Shown here piece after piece: positions 43,534 to 52,585 of a stretch of DNA of 64,000 nucleotides. The translations under genes and the position numbers were made by a program. Each line of letters begins with the position of its first letter. The stretch's first letter is position 1. The stretch is from Alteromonas sp. V450 (GTDB lineage: Bacteria; Pseudomonadota; Gammaproteobacteria; Enterobacterales; Alteromonadaceae), in the NCBI RefSeq assembly GCF_001885075.1, contig NZ_MODU01000004.1:1984001-2048000 (forward strand), written 5' to 3'. The notes below the pieces were generated by a model that saw only the letters and a list, made by a program, of their open reading frames with translations, was not told the DNA's origin and did no database searches.

Positions 43534-43693
43534 CCATTGCGGTATTTACTAATGAAGGCAAAATAGTTTTACGTTACCTTGCAGCGAATACATAACATTG
43601 AGGGTTGTTTGATTTTAAACAACCGCAGTTGGTCTCCCTTCCTACGCGCTTTACCTCAGATGCGTTTGGCACGACGGCTAATTTTGAAAGCTT

Positions 43694-44356
43694 TTACTTT
43701 TTAGGAAGCTTTCCCCAAACTGAGCCAGTATCACCCTTGTTTGCCGGCGACACTTTGCTATTGGTGCTTTTTCCCGTTGCTTTAGAGTACGCTTCGTTTT
43801 GATTGTTAGCACTTTTATGACGTGAACCTGGCTTAGTGCCGCGCGTGCTTGAGCTATTTGACTGTTTAGGAGAGGCTTGTCGCGTAGAGTCTGGTCGATG
43901 CTTTTTCACCATGCCTTGCAATAAGTTACGCACCACTTGGTCACCAGCGGGTTTATAATTGCGGTGATCAGGCTTTCTAAAGAACGCAGATAGCTCTCCT
44001 TTACTTATTCTGAAGTTTGCCAATTTAAGTACTGCAATCATATCGTCGTCTTTATAGCTCATCGCAATACGGATTTTGCGCAGCACTTCGTTATTACTTA
44101 AACGCTCTTTGGGCCCAAGTGTTTGAGGGGGTTGCCCTTCTTGACGCCCACGGTTTTTGATGATTAGCCCATCAAGAAAAAGCGCAATAATTTTATCGCG
44201 ACACGGTAAATAGCCTTCTTCATCTTCCCGCTTCATTACAGCATGTAGATAGTCAATATCCATATCGTAGTTAACTAATTTAAAAATGCTTATAGCGGCG
44301 GTGTCGTTTATCGCTAGCGCATAACGAAGGCGACGTAGAACATCGTTGTGGATCAT
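43694..44356 (-). CDS. DUF1456 (YehS-type) protein with basic tail
   Basis: From the ATG at 44356 the protein has 220 residues. Two DUF1456 repeats are visible: NDVLRRLRYALAINDTAAISIFKLVNYDMD near the N-terminus, and NNEVLRKIRIAMSYKDDDMIAVLKLANFRISKGELSAFFRKPDH near residue 80. Each ends in a pattern like FLDGLI or LLQGMV. The C-terminal 80 residues are low-complexity Ser/Lys/Asn/Gly. E. coli YehS lacks such a tail. The function is unknown. A longer upstream frame without a ribosome-binding site is disregarded. Confidence 0.8.
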   Translation of the reverse strand: MIHNDVLRRLRYALAINDTAAISIFKLVNYDMDIDYLHAVMKREDEEGYLPCRDKIIALFLDGLIIKNRGRQEGQPPQTLGPKERLSNNEVLRKIRIAMSYKDDDMIAVLKLANFRISKGELSAFFRKPDHRNYKPAGDQVVRNLLQGMVKKHRPDSTRQASPKQSNSSSTRGTKPGSRHKSANNQNEAYSKATGKSTNSKVSPANKGDTGSVWGKLPKK

Positions 44357-44509
44357 GAATGTGGGCCTGAAGTGCGGGTGAATATTGGATGCAAAATATG
44401 CTGTACATGTATGAAAGTAAAAGGCGTGAACTACGCTTTTTACTTCCACCTACGGCATAGTTTACACCACTTAATCAACGGCATCCAATGCTAGGTGTGT
44501 AATAAGCAC

Positions 44510-45445
44510 TTACGCTAAATGCCGTGCAAAGAAGTTAATCGTTCGTTGCCATGCTAATTCTGCATGTTTTGGGCTATAGCGACTGGTAGAGTCATTGTGA
44601 AAACCGTGCTGCGCGCTATCGTAAACAAAGGCTTCATAGTTCGCATCATTCTTTTTAAGCACACGTTCGTAGTCTGGCCAGGTCGCGTTTACACGCTTAT
44701 CGTTTTGTGCAAAATGAATAAGGATCGGTCCTTTTACATTATCTATCACTGATGCATTTGCAGGTGTGCCATAAAATGGTACTGCTGCATCGACTTTGTC
44801 AGGTATTACCGCAGCTAAGTAGTTCGTAATGTAACCGCCAAAGCAAAAACCTACCACGCCCAACTTGCCTGACGATATGTCGTGAGTTTTAAGCCAGGTT
44901 GCAGCAGCAATCATATCTTGCTCTATCTTATTTCTATCCAAACTTTTCTGCATAGCGCGCCCGTCATCATCATTGCCAGGATAGCCACCTAGAGGAAACA
45001 GTGCGTCCGGCGCAAATGCAACGTATCCATTCATAGCGAGACGTCTAGCAACGTCTTTTATATATGGGTTTAGTCCACGATTCTCATGAACCACAAGAAC
45101 ACAGGGCGCAACGCCAGACTTAGGAAGCTTTGTAGGCTGAACAAAGTAACCTCCGCCCTCTCCATGGCCGTCAGGAGACGAAAAAACTTCATAGGTTGCT
45201 TTAATTGCTGGGTCGTTGAAAGACACCTGCTCTGCCTTTGCATAATCGGGGATAAGCGCACTACCAATTGCACTTACCGTTAATCCTGCCACTGATAGCG
45301 ATGCTAAGCGCGTTAAAAAGGTGCGACGGTCTATATCACCGTGTGCATACTCGTCGTACCAATCAAACGCTTCTTGAGGGATATGTACCGCATCATTCAC
45401 TGTATCGGGCTTCACTGTATAGGGCTCCATAGTATTAGGCTCCAT
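44510..45445 (-). CDS. Tat-exported dienelactone hydrolase family protein
   Basis: Dienelactone hydrolase-fold enzymes cleave ester or lactone bonds. The 311-residue protein has a twin-arginine signal DRRTFLTRLASLSVAGLTVSA near residue 40. The catalytic triad can be read: cysteine in VVGFCFGGY near residue 200, aspartate in AQNDKRVN near 253 and histidine in AQHGFHND near 285. The first 20 codons are a 15-bp tandem repeat that carries several possible starts (GTG at 45451, ATG at 45445 and 45430). It is monocistronic. Confidence 0.85.
   Translation of the reverse strand: MEPNTMEPYTVKPDTVNDAVHIPQEAFDWYDEYAHGDIDRRTFLTRLASLSVAGLTVSAIGSALIPDYAKAEQVSFNDPAIKATYEVFSSPDGHGEGGGYFVQPTKLPKSGVAPCVLVVHENRGLNPYIKDVARRLAMNGYVAFAPDALFPLGGYPGNDDDGRAMQKSLDRNKIEQDMIAAATWLKTHDISSGKLGVVGFCFGGYITNYLAAVIPDKVDAAVPFYGTPANASVIDNVKGPILIHFAQNDKRVNATWPDYERVLKKNDANYEAFVYDSAQHGFHNDSTSRYSPKHAELAWQRTINFFARHLA
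45401..45445 (-). repeat. In-frame 15-bp tandem repeat, three units
   Basis: Three 15-bp units encode MEPNT, MEPYT and VKPDT at the N-terminus of the dienelactone hydrolase. Each unit starts with ATG or GTG, so any could be a start codon. Confidence 0.7.
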
Positions 45446-45590
45446 AGACACTGTGGCCTGTAGAGTAGAAATTTGTTAAATAAAAGCGAAATGCACCTTG
45501 CTTTTGCTCTAAAGTAACTTTACTTACTCTAGCGCGGTTAACGATTCAGGGAAATGATTTAATGCTAGGTGAAGTCACCCGCGATACGCC

Positions 45591-47285
45591 CTAGTTATCC
45601 CACCATGACGCCGCTACTTGAATAGGTGAAGGATCGTTGGATTGCGACACCCACACCACGAGCGCTTTTCTGGTTGTCTTTATGTGCTTGCTGTCAGGCA
45701 CAGCTAAATGCCCCTTAACGCTTACCACGGCCTGCTCGTTTCTGGCCTTTGCCGGTTGTTGATTTTCGTAGGCTAATAGGGGCAGTGATACGTGTTCATA
45801 ACCGATAACAACGAAATCGTGAATAAGCTTTCTCCCTGCGTTTTCACCTCGCTTTATGGAAGTTTCAATGCCGAAGCCTAGCAGGGCCGCGTGTGCTGTA
45901 AAATCCGAGCGAATATGACTTTGTGCCAACGTATTTTCAAACGTCACGCTAATCTCGCCATCTGAAATAAGTGCATTTAACTCGCCACTTAAAGGGGCTA
46001 CACGCTGAGGAATTGCCTGACCACGAAACCAGCCATTCCAACCGCGGCCGTTTAAAGCGAACCCTGGTGTAGCAATGGTGTTCGCCTTACCTACATTCTT
46101 GTAGTCTCTCTGCCTTTCGCTAAACGCGTTATTTGCGAAAGGATCTTTCCAACCTAGGTAGTCCCAATAGTCTACATGAAAGTTAATTGGCACGATTTCT
46201 GTCCAAAGATTGCTACTTTCTACAAAGCCAGATAGCCATTTTTCAGCCGGTGGACAACTGCTGCAGCCCTGCGATGTATAGAGCTCTATTACGGTGGTGT
46301 GGTTAGGCGAACTTTTCAGCTGTATAACACCGTTGCTTTCGCTTACTACGTCGTCCATTGCCTTTTTCTTTTCTCTCTTGCTTGCTGAAAGGTAAATAAC
46401 ATCAGATGTTTCGATAGCCCCACTCACAGCGCCACTGTCTGGCTGTGCATTAATACGCCAATCGTAATCAATAAATCGCAACGCATAATGTTGTGGGATG
46501 GGGTCTACTAAATAAGGATTGATGTACTGTAGTAAGTCCTTTGCTTTACCTGAGGCAACAAAGTCTTCGGTGTAAAAGTCGAGTATTTCCGATACGAACA
46601 CTTGCCCGCGTTTATCATCAACGTAAAAGTGCTTTTTGTTAGCAAAAAATTCTGTGGTGGCTTTTTCAAGGGATTGGCCCAGTGTAGCGGCGTAAAATGG
46701 AGTTTGTGGTAGCCTCGGGCAGTCTTTAACCATGCAGTTGAGTACAAAGTGAACTCTAGGCTCGCCAAGGGGCCTTATTATGTCGTTTTCGTAGTCATAT
46801 AAGTTAGTAACCCGACCGCCAATCACTACATCGCGAAACTTGAAAAAAGCCGCGCGAGAAAAAAAGTTGGTAAATCCGTTAGGAATGCCTTCTTCGATAA
46901 CTCCGTGCATGGCCAACGCGTTGTACGTGTTAATATGATAAGCCATTTCAGATTGCGGTGAATCGAATAACTCAGGGGTCATGGCTGGGCTCGCGAAACT
47001 AATAAACGCCACCATATTTTCCAACGGCTGCCTGTTATCTGACAAAGACTTGAAGTCAGTGCGCCCCTCTTCATCAACATAGTGCTGAAGCACATAAGCC
47101 CAGTCTGACATTGCTTTGCGATAAGCCTGCTTAAGCTTAATAAGCTCTTCTGTTTGTAAATTACTTTCTGCCGTTGCATTTTCAAATGCTTTACTGCGCG
47201 CGGCAAAGGGTAGCGTATAGAGCAGTAAAAGAGATAACATGAAAACACTAACACTTTTAAGCTGAAGCAAATACCGAATCTTCAC
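45591..47285 (-). CDS. DUF547-DUF1223 fusion, exported
   Basis: The 564-residue protein starts at a GTG with AAGGAG 6 nt upstream and has a signal peptide (LQLKSVSVFMLSLLLLYTLPFAAR). Residues about 55-270 fit DUF547: YVDEEGRTDFKSL, MAYHINTYNALAMHGVIE, FFKFRDVVIGGR, NCMVKDCPRLPQTPFYAATL. Residues about 325-560 fit the thioredoxin-like DUF1223: TVIELYTSQGCSSCPPAEKWLSGF with a CxxC, then NFHVDYWDYLGWKDPFA and YTPQ-like region GFALNGRGWNGW. The two families occur singly elsewhere; the fusion is unusual. The stop of the upstream radical SAM gene overlaps its ribosome-binding site. Confidence 0.82.
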   Translation of the reverse strand: MKIRYLLQLKSVSVFMLSLLLLYTLPFAARSKAFENATAESNLQTEELIKLKQAYRKAMSDWAYVLQHYVDEEGRTDFKSLSDNRQPLENMVAFISFASPAMTPELFDSPQSEMAYHINTYNALAMHGVIEEGIPNGFTNFFSRAAFFKFRDVVIGGRVTNLYDYENDIIRPLGEPRVHFVLNCMVKDCPRLPQTPFYAATLGQSLEKATTEFFANKKHFYVDDKRGQVFVSEILDFYTEDFVASGKAKDLLQYINPYLVDPIPQHYALRFIDYDWRINAQPDSGAVSGAIETSDVIYLSASKREKKKAMDDVVSESNGVIQLKSSPNHTTVIELYTSQGCSSCPPAEKWLSGFVESSNLWTEIVPINFHVDYWDYLGWKDPFANNAFSERQRDYKNVGKANTIATPGFALNGRGWNGWFRGQAIPQRVAPLSGELNALISDGEISVTFENTLAQSHIRSDFTAHAALLGFGIETSIKRGENAGRKLIHDFVVIGYEHVSLPLLAYENQQPAKARNEQAVVSVKGHLAVPDSKHIKTTRKALVVWVSQSNDPSPIQVAASWWDN

Positions 47286-47295
47286 TACGGTCTCC

Positions 47296-48690
47296 TTATA
47301 CTCTTTTCAATGATGACTGGGGCTGCGTATTTTTATGAGGTGTATTGGTAACAAATAGCGTTTTAGTCTCTAAAGGCGGCGTTGTCTCGCTTGTAATACG
47401 TGGGGCGTCATCGACAATATTGCGAATGGAGATCACGTTTTCTTGCTTGTAGCGTTTTGAAAGTGGCTCGTACTGCTTCACTTGCCCACGGCGGTCGGTA
47501 TAAGTCAGAGGCTTTAAGATATGTTCATCCCTTTCAGCATTGTGCTTACACATTGAAACAGGGCCATCAGCAGTCATGACCATAAAAGAGCACGCATGAA
47601 TTCGGTCTTGCTGAAGCGCGCTGGCATCCATAAAGTTCTGCACAAAAAACGACAGCTTATGTACTCGGCCTTTGCTTTTCACAAGGCTTTTTCGCATTTC
47701 TAATAGTTTTATAACGGATGCCTTAGCAAGCTTTAACAACCAGCTTGGGCGCGCTAACAACGCTTTACTATAATCCCACACAATTTTGGCGCTACCGTGT
47801 TGCCGGGTAGTTTGTATATGCTTAAAGTCCTCAATAAACTGTGCAAATAAGTGCTCATCATCAACCACCGAATAAACCTGCCCATTGGCAACGAGAGTAG
47901 GCATGTAGCTATGGCAGTCACTGTGTCCAATCCGAACTTTCTCCCACGGTAACGCTTTGCGGATGGTGCTTTCAATAGCAGCTTTTACGGTTACAGGGTC
48001 AATTACATCAGCCCGTGCCCCCCACTCGCCACGGCCTGTTTCGGCTTGCAGTTGGAATGATGCGAAACTAACCGCGTCGGCACGCGCCACAAAAAAATCC
48101 ACCAGCATGGGCAATTCAGCGAAGTTGTGGGTGTGCACCGTCGTATTAAAAATTACCATAAGCCCCAAGCCCCTGGCCCGCTCTATATATTCTTCGCGGA
48201 CAGCATTCAACGATGCTTCATTATCAAAACCTTCTCGCTCTTGCGTGGTATCAACGTGAAAAGCCACATCGTTCAAACCAACGTTTGCTAAGGCCGTTAG
48301 CAACTCACGCGTTGCAGCAATACCATTGGTAAATAATGCTGTGTGTAGCCCTAACTGATTAGCATAAGCAACAATTTCAATCAGCTCGCTGCGTTTTCTT
48401 AACATGGGGTCGCCGCCCGTAATCTGCACGCTCGTTCCTGGTCCATAATGATTAAGCACGTTGTCTAAACGTTTAAACACTTCATTTATGGGAATATCAC
48501 GTACCGCTTGAGAATGTTCAGACAAATAGCATAAGGTGCAATCTAGATTGCATTTTTGCGTAATTTCTATGGCTACACAGCCGATGGTGTGCGTTCTTCC
48601 CAAAAGTTGATTGGGGGTGAAGTGTTGCCCCATCCGCTGTTGTGTGTGCGCAAGCTGTTGTTCTCTGGTTGTAACGGAATTGCAAGGCAT
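47296..48690 (-). CDS. Radical SAM protein
   Basis: The 464-residue protein starts at the ATG at 48690; an upstream extension overlaps the divergent gene. The radical SAM cluster motif is EITQKCNLDCTLCYLSEHS (CxxxCxxC) near residue 42, followed by QITGGDPMLRKRSELIEI and LHTALFTNGI. C-terminal cysteines (HSDCHSYMP, HACSFMVM, SMCKHN) could bind a second cluster, as in SPASM-type enzymes. The substrate is unknown. It is the first gene of a two-gene transcript with the DUF547-DUF1223 fusion and is divergent from a catalase-like protein. Confidence 0.8.
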   Translation of the reverse strand: MPCNSVTTREQQLAHTQQRMGQHFTPNQLLGRTHTIGCVAIEITQKCNLDCTLCYLSEHSQAVRDIPINEVFKRLDNVLNHYGPGTSVQITGGDPMLRKRSELIEIVAYANQLGLHTALFTNGIAATRELLTALANVGLNDVAFHVDTTQEREGFDNEASLNAVREEYIERARGLGLMVIFNTTVHTHNFAELPMLVDFFVARADAVSFASFQLQAETGRGEWGARADVIDPVTVKAAIESTIRKALPWEKVRIGHSDCHSYMPTLVANGQVYSVVDDEHLFAQFIEDFKHIQTTRQHGSAKIVWDYSKALLARPSWLLKLAKASVIKLLEMRKSLVKSKGRVHKLSFFVQNFMDASALQQDRIHACSFMVMTADGPVSMCKHNAERDEHILKPLTYTDRRGQVKQYEPLSKRYKQENVISIRNIVDDAPRITSETTPPLETKTLFVTNTPHKNTQPQSSLKRV

Positions 48691-48739
48691 AGCTAAACGT
48701 CTTAATGTAACGACAAGATATTTATCAAGACCTATAACA

Positions 48740-49729
48740 ATGAAAAATTCTTTCACTCTGTGGTGCTTTTTTATTCTTTTTTCACTTCCCCTTATGACAA
48801 AAGGTAGCCAACAAACGCATGTGCAACACAGCAACGGAGAAGATGAAAAGCCTCTTCAACCTCGCCTAAGCGCATTGCGCTTTTCCGAAGTAAAAAAGCG
48901 CGTTTTCTCAGATCCGTATCCTTTTTTTCCCCACTATAAAGTGAGTAAAAAGTTGTTTGACCAAGCAGGAGAAAACCTGCTGCTAAGACACGCAAAACGA
49001 ACACTAACTTCAAAGGCTGACTTTGTTGAATTAGCCTCAGGTCAAAAGCTGCTCCAGGCCAACGGTATTTGTTTTGCTGGCACTTGGGAAATGGGTGAGA
49101 ACAGTCCCTATACAGGTCTGTACGAAAAAAGAGTTCGCATTCCCGCTATTGTAAGAGCGTCGGTAAGCTTAAACGGAACAACACAGTCGGAAAAACGTGC
49201 GTTTGCTATTGCGGTAAAGCTTTTCCCTTCTAACCAACATTCGGTCAATTTCTTTTTAATGCATTCTCTTGGCGGAACCCGAACTAAACACGTGCTTAGC
49301 TTACCTTTAACCAATGAACCTCAATTAGGTGAGCTTCCGCCCTTTAGCCAGTTACTCACGGCCTATCGATTAGAGCAAGATTTAGAATCTGCTGACAAAA
49401 TGTTTTCAGGAGATAAGGCAAATGCGCGCTTTCGGCCTGTTTCGCATTTAGCTGACATTAATACAGAAAGTTCAATCTCACCCTACTGGCTGCGCGCTAC
49501 AGCGAGTTCGCAAACGCCCCTTGTTGATAAAGACGACTTCAGAGAGGAACTTAACGTTGCACATTATCCAAACCGTGAAATTGTATTAGACATTCATGCC
49601 GCCCCATTTAATGCTAATGGCGCAGACAACGCTGTATGGCAAGATATTGGTCGCTTAAAATTGACTGAATCTGTTGTCTCGTTAACGTGTGACACCCGTC
49701 TCCACTTCGCACACCCCATCATTCATTAA
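48740..49729 (+). CDS. Exported catalase-like protein lacking the catalytic histidine
   Basis: From the ATG at 48740 the 329-residue protein has a signal peptide (NSFTLWCFFILFSLPLMTKG). LLQANGICFAGTWEMGENSPYTGLYEKRVRIPAIVRASVSLNG near residues 105-147, then KRAFAIAVKLFPS and HSVNFFLMHSLGGTRTKHVL, resemble the core of catalase-fold proteins. In true catalases the corresponding stretch is VHAKG with the essential histidine; here it reads LQANG. The usual proximal tyrosine motif is not seen. So it is probably a heme or lipid-binding relative without catalase activity. The family call is moderate. Confidence 0.6.
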   Translation: MKNSFTLWCFFILFSLPLMTKGSQQTHVQHSNGEDEKPLQPRLSALRFSEVKKRVFSDPYPFFPHYKVSKKLFDQAGENLLLRHAKRTLTSKADFVELASGQKLLQANGICFAGTWEMGENSPYTGLYEKRVRIPAIVRASVSLNGTTQSEKRAFAIAVKLFPSNQHSVNFFLMHSLGGTRTKHVLSLPLTNEPQLGELPPFSQLLTAYRLEQDLESADKMFSGDKANARFRPVSHLADINTESSISPYWLRATASSQTPLVDKDDFREELNVAHYPNREIVLDIHAAPFNANGADNAVWQDIGRLKLTESVVSLTCDTRLHFAHPIIH

Positions 49730-49931
49730 CCATTTAGACGCAGGGGCTAATCTTACGCGACATAGACAATGCAACTTACGCTCAAAAACGACGCAGGCGA
49801 GAAAATATGCGTTATACGGTACAAGGTGATTTTTACACGCTCTTTAACATGACGTAATATAAATAAATATTGCGTAGTTACACCCTACAAATTCATGTAC
49901 GCAGCACGCCTATTTTATGAGTAAGTAATGC

Positions 49932-50462
49932 ATGTCAGTCAATCTTCGTAGAACCAGCCGCAATCTTCACTTGTGGATATCGTTGTCTATTTTCATTCCT
50001 GTCCTGATTGTTGTTGGAAGTGGTCTACTACTACAGGTTAAAAAAGAGTTTGACTGGATCCAGCCTCCAACGCAAAAAGTAGCGGCAGGTGCGCCTGCTC
50101 TGTCCTTTGAGCAAGTGCTAAGTACCGTCAAGCAGATACCCCAGGTAAATCTGCAACAGTGGGACGATATCGACCGATTAGATGTCCGCCCAGACAAAGG
50201 AATTATTAAAGTGCGCGGTAAGAACCACTGGGAAGTGCAGATCGATGCAACAACCAGCAATGTGCTTCATATTGCTTATCGGCGCACCGATACCATCGAA
50301 GCAATTCATGATGGAAGCTGGTTTTTCGAAGGAGCCAAACTATGGCTATTTTTGCCAGCGGCAGTGCTGCTTTTTGTATTATGGGTTACAGGAATGGTTA
50401 TGCTGGTTACCACATTAAAAAGTAAATACTTTAAACAACATTATAGAAATAGGCAGCACTAG
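49932..50462 (+). CDS. PepSY-associated membrane protein
   Basis: The 176-residue protein has two transmembrane segments: HLWISLSIFIPVLIVVGSGLLLQVKKEFDWIQP (residues 13-45) and LWLFLPAAVLLFVLWVTGMVML (residues 135-156). A PepSY-type domain between them runs from ALSFEQVLSTVKQIPQVNLQQWDDIDRLDVRPDKGIIKV to AIHDGSWFFEGAKLW. PepSY membrane proteins often accompany iron or siderophore uptake and metalloreductase functions. The convergent TonB-dependent receptor gene 32 bp away supports such a link. Confidence 0.82.
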   Translation: MSVNLRRTSRNLHLWISLSIFIPVLIVVGSGLLLQVKKEFDWIQPPTQKVAAGAPALSFEQVLSTVKQIPQVNLQQWDDIDRLDVRPDKGIIKVRGKNHWEVQIDATTSNVLHIAYRRTDTIEAIHDGSWFFEGAKLWLFLPAAVLLFVLWVTGMVMLVTTLKSKYFKQHYRNRQH

Positions 50463-50493
50463 TAGGCCATTACCCAACTACCAAAGCCCAATG

Positions 50494-52407
50494 CTACAAC
50501 AAGTACGTAAGCGCAAATTGAACGCTTCGGCCTTGCGCAAATGCAGCTTTATCGTCTGGGCTGACATAGTATTGTTGATTGGAAAGGTTTTGAATGCTTG
50601 CTTCTATACGCATGCTGTTCCAATTCCACGAAGCCCCAATGTCCATAGTAAAGACATCGTCCAAGCGCCTTTCACCATCTGCAGCGTCCGACTTAGCTGC
50701 ACGATAGGTTAGCACTGTAAATCCACGTATTTCATCTATTGAAACGCCAACATCAACCCGATGTCTATTGGCCGGAATATCGGCAATCGGGATACCTGCG
50801 TTGTCTTCTCCTTTTATCCACGCCCCCGAAAATCGTCCATCCCATTTGCTATTTATCGGCTGCCATGCAAACTGATAACTGACACCATCTATCTCGGCCT
50901 TTGCAACATTACTATATTGCAAAACCTCACCGGTACCTCCAGACACGTCTACGCGCTCTATATAGTCATCGATGGCTTGATGAAACAGTTCAACGGTTCC
51001 TGAGAAGTCTTTGTACTGATAAAGTATGCTAGCCTGAATATTAAACGATTTTTCGGTATTGAGGTTACGACGCCCTAAAACCGCTCCCCTTGGAGTTTCA
51101 CCTGAAAAGTAGCGCTCAGTTAATGATGGGTTTCTAAATGCACTAGAAAAATACAGGCTCGCACTCCAAGCCGTACTCAGTTCTTGATTAACACCAACAA
51201 AAGCACTTATGTTTTCACTTGAAACCGTGTCGTTTTCATTTCGTTGCTGTTGCCAATCTACCCGAGTGCCTACTGCAATTGCAGAACGGCCAAAATGCCT
51301 TGATACATCAAACAGCGCGGCCGCATTAACTTCACTGGCATCTAAGGTGTTTATATCGTACGTTAGCTGATCAAAAAGCGAATACTCTTGTTCATTGATA
51401 ATGACGCCATTTCTGGCTCTACCTTGAATGCGCCAGTTGGCTGACCAATTGCGGTATAACAAGGTTTTTCCTGTATCTATGCCAACGTCAAAGGCTTCGT
51501 TCTGACTTGTGTTTATCCGATTCCCAGGCCTTAAAATATGAGTATCAAGCGTAGATTTATGCCACCATACATTGGTATCTAGCCCGTTAATATCGAAGCG
51601 TAATTTGCCAAGCCAATGGGTGTTTTTAGGGTACGTTGTGATCCTGCTTTCGGGGAAATCGCTGCTCGATTTACCTATATCTTTATTATGTGAATACAGT
51701 GTCCACGCTTCTTTTAAAACGCCACTGTCAAAGCGTTGCCTAACAAATGCCGACGATTGCGTGAATTGGTCAAATAACGTGTTGCCATTTGCATCTGTAC
51801 CATTATTTGCAGTGCGGTAGGACAAATGCCAATCGGTTGTTCCCATGTTTTCATACTCTAATACGCTGGCGTAACTGTATTCTGATAATCTTTGATTTTC
51901 ACTAAAAGCAAAGCGCGCATGAGGAGTAAAGTTTTCGGCAAATAGTACATTGACAGCGCCACCAATAGCGCCCGACCCAAGATATGTCGATGTGGCGCCC
52001 GGCAATACGCTAACCCGTTCTATAAGACTTGGAGCCACAAAGCTCACGCTAGCACCGGCTCTACGATCGCTGGTAATAGGTACACCGTCAATGAGTGACT
52101 GCACTCGCCATCGAGAAAAGCCTCGAATATTGATATTTTGAATTTGCCCCCCTTGCCCATTTAAATTGACCGAAGGAGACTGGACCAGCAGCTCGTTAGC
52201 ACTCGCAGACAAGGGAGAGTTTCTCTTATTGTATTCGAAATGGGGAAATATTTTGTTTAGTGTCTCATCAAAAAAAGGCCGTTTTACCGTAACAGTGTAC
52301 GTTTCAACATATTCTGCATTTGCTAAAAAAGAGCACAGAAAAGCACAAAGGCTTGCTGCAAAAAGCGGTTTTTGATGGCATGTTTTGTACGTTAAAAAGG
52401 TTTTCAT
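50494..52407 (-). CDS. TonB-dependent outer-membrane receptor
   Basis: The 637-residue receptor has a signal peptide (ASLCAFLCSFLANA), a TonB-box-like start (ETYTVTVKRP), a plug domain (NELLVQSPSVNLNGQGGQIQNINIRGFSRWRVQSLIDGVPITSDRRAGASVSFVAPSLIERVSVLPGATS, about residues 68-137), and a beta-barrel ending in SVQFALTYLL. Typical features are the GSGAIGGAVNV motif near 142 and alternating aromatic strands. The substrate is uncertain; the convergent PepSY protein suggests metal uptake. I saw no convincing Fur box upstream. Confidence 0.92.
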   Translation of the reverse strand: MKTFLTYKTCHQKPLFAASLCAFLCSFLANAEYVETYTVTVKRPFFDETLNKIFPHFEYNKRNSPLSASANELLVQSPSVNLNGQGGQIQNINIRGFSRWRVQSLIDGVPITSDRRAGASVSFVAPSLIERVSVLPGATSTYLGSGAIGGAVNVLFAENFTPHARFAFSENQRLSEYSYASVLEYENMGTTDWHLSYRTANNGTDANGNTLFDQFTQSSAFVRQRFDSGVLKEAWTLYSHNKDIGKSSSDFPESRITTYPKNTHWLGKLRFDINGLDTNVWWHKSTLDTHILRPGNRINTSQNEAFDVGIDTGKTLLYRNWSANWRIQGRARNGVIINEQEYSLFDQLTYDINTLDASEVNAAALFDVSRHFGRSAIAVGTRVDWQQQRNENDTVSSENISAFVGVNQELSTAWSASLYFSSAFRNPSLTERYFSGETPRGAVLGRRNLNTEKSFNIQASILYQYKDFSGTVELFHQAIDDYIERVDVSGGTGEVLQYSNVAKAEIDGVSYQFAWQPINSKWDGRFSGAWIKGEDNAGIPIADIPANRHRVDVGVSIDEIRGFTVLTYRAAKSDAADGERRLDDVFTMDIGASWNWNSMRIEASIQNLSNQQYYVSPDDKAAFAQGRSVQFALTYLL

Positions 52408-52525
52408 TTATCCACGACAACTAAAGAGTGAACGGTAAGAATTGATATTACGCTTATGGGGCATCAGTCGTTTATAACCAAACTGATAGTGATGAGACGT
52501 AGATTTTTTTATACGTCTGAAGCAG

Positions 52526-52566
52526 CAAAAAAACATGGCAGCGTTGCTGCTGCCATGTCGTTTTTT
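52526..52566. terminator. Bidirectional intrinsic terminator
   Basis: CATGGCAGC and GCTGCCATG form a perfect 9-bp stem, flanked by AAAAAAA and, past TCG, TTTTTT, after the stop codon of the sortilin-type gene. Confidence 0.85.
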
Positions 52567-52585
52567 ACGCGCCAATAACTCGCTG

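Noticed and set aside
52408..52525. Fur box upstream of the TonB-dependent receptor
   Set aside because: No stretch comes close to the 19-bp GATAAT-type consensus.
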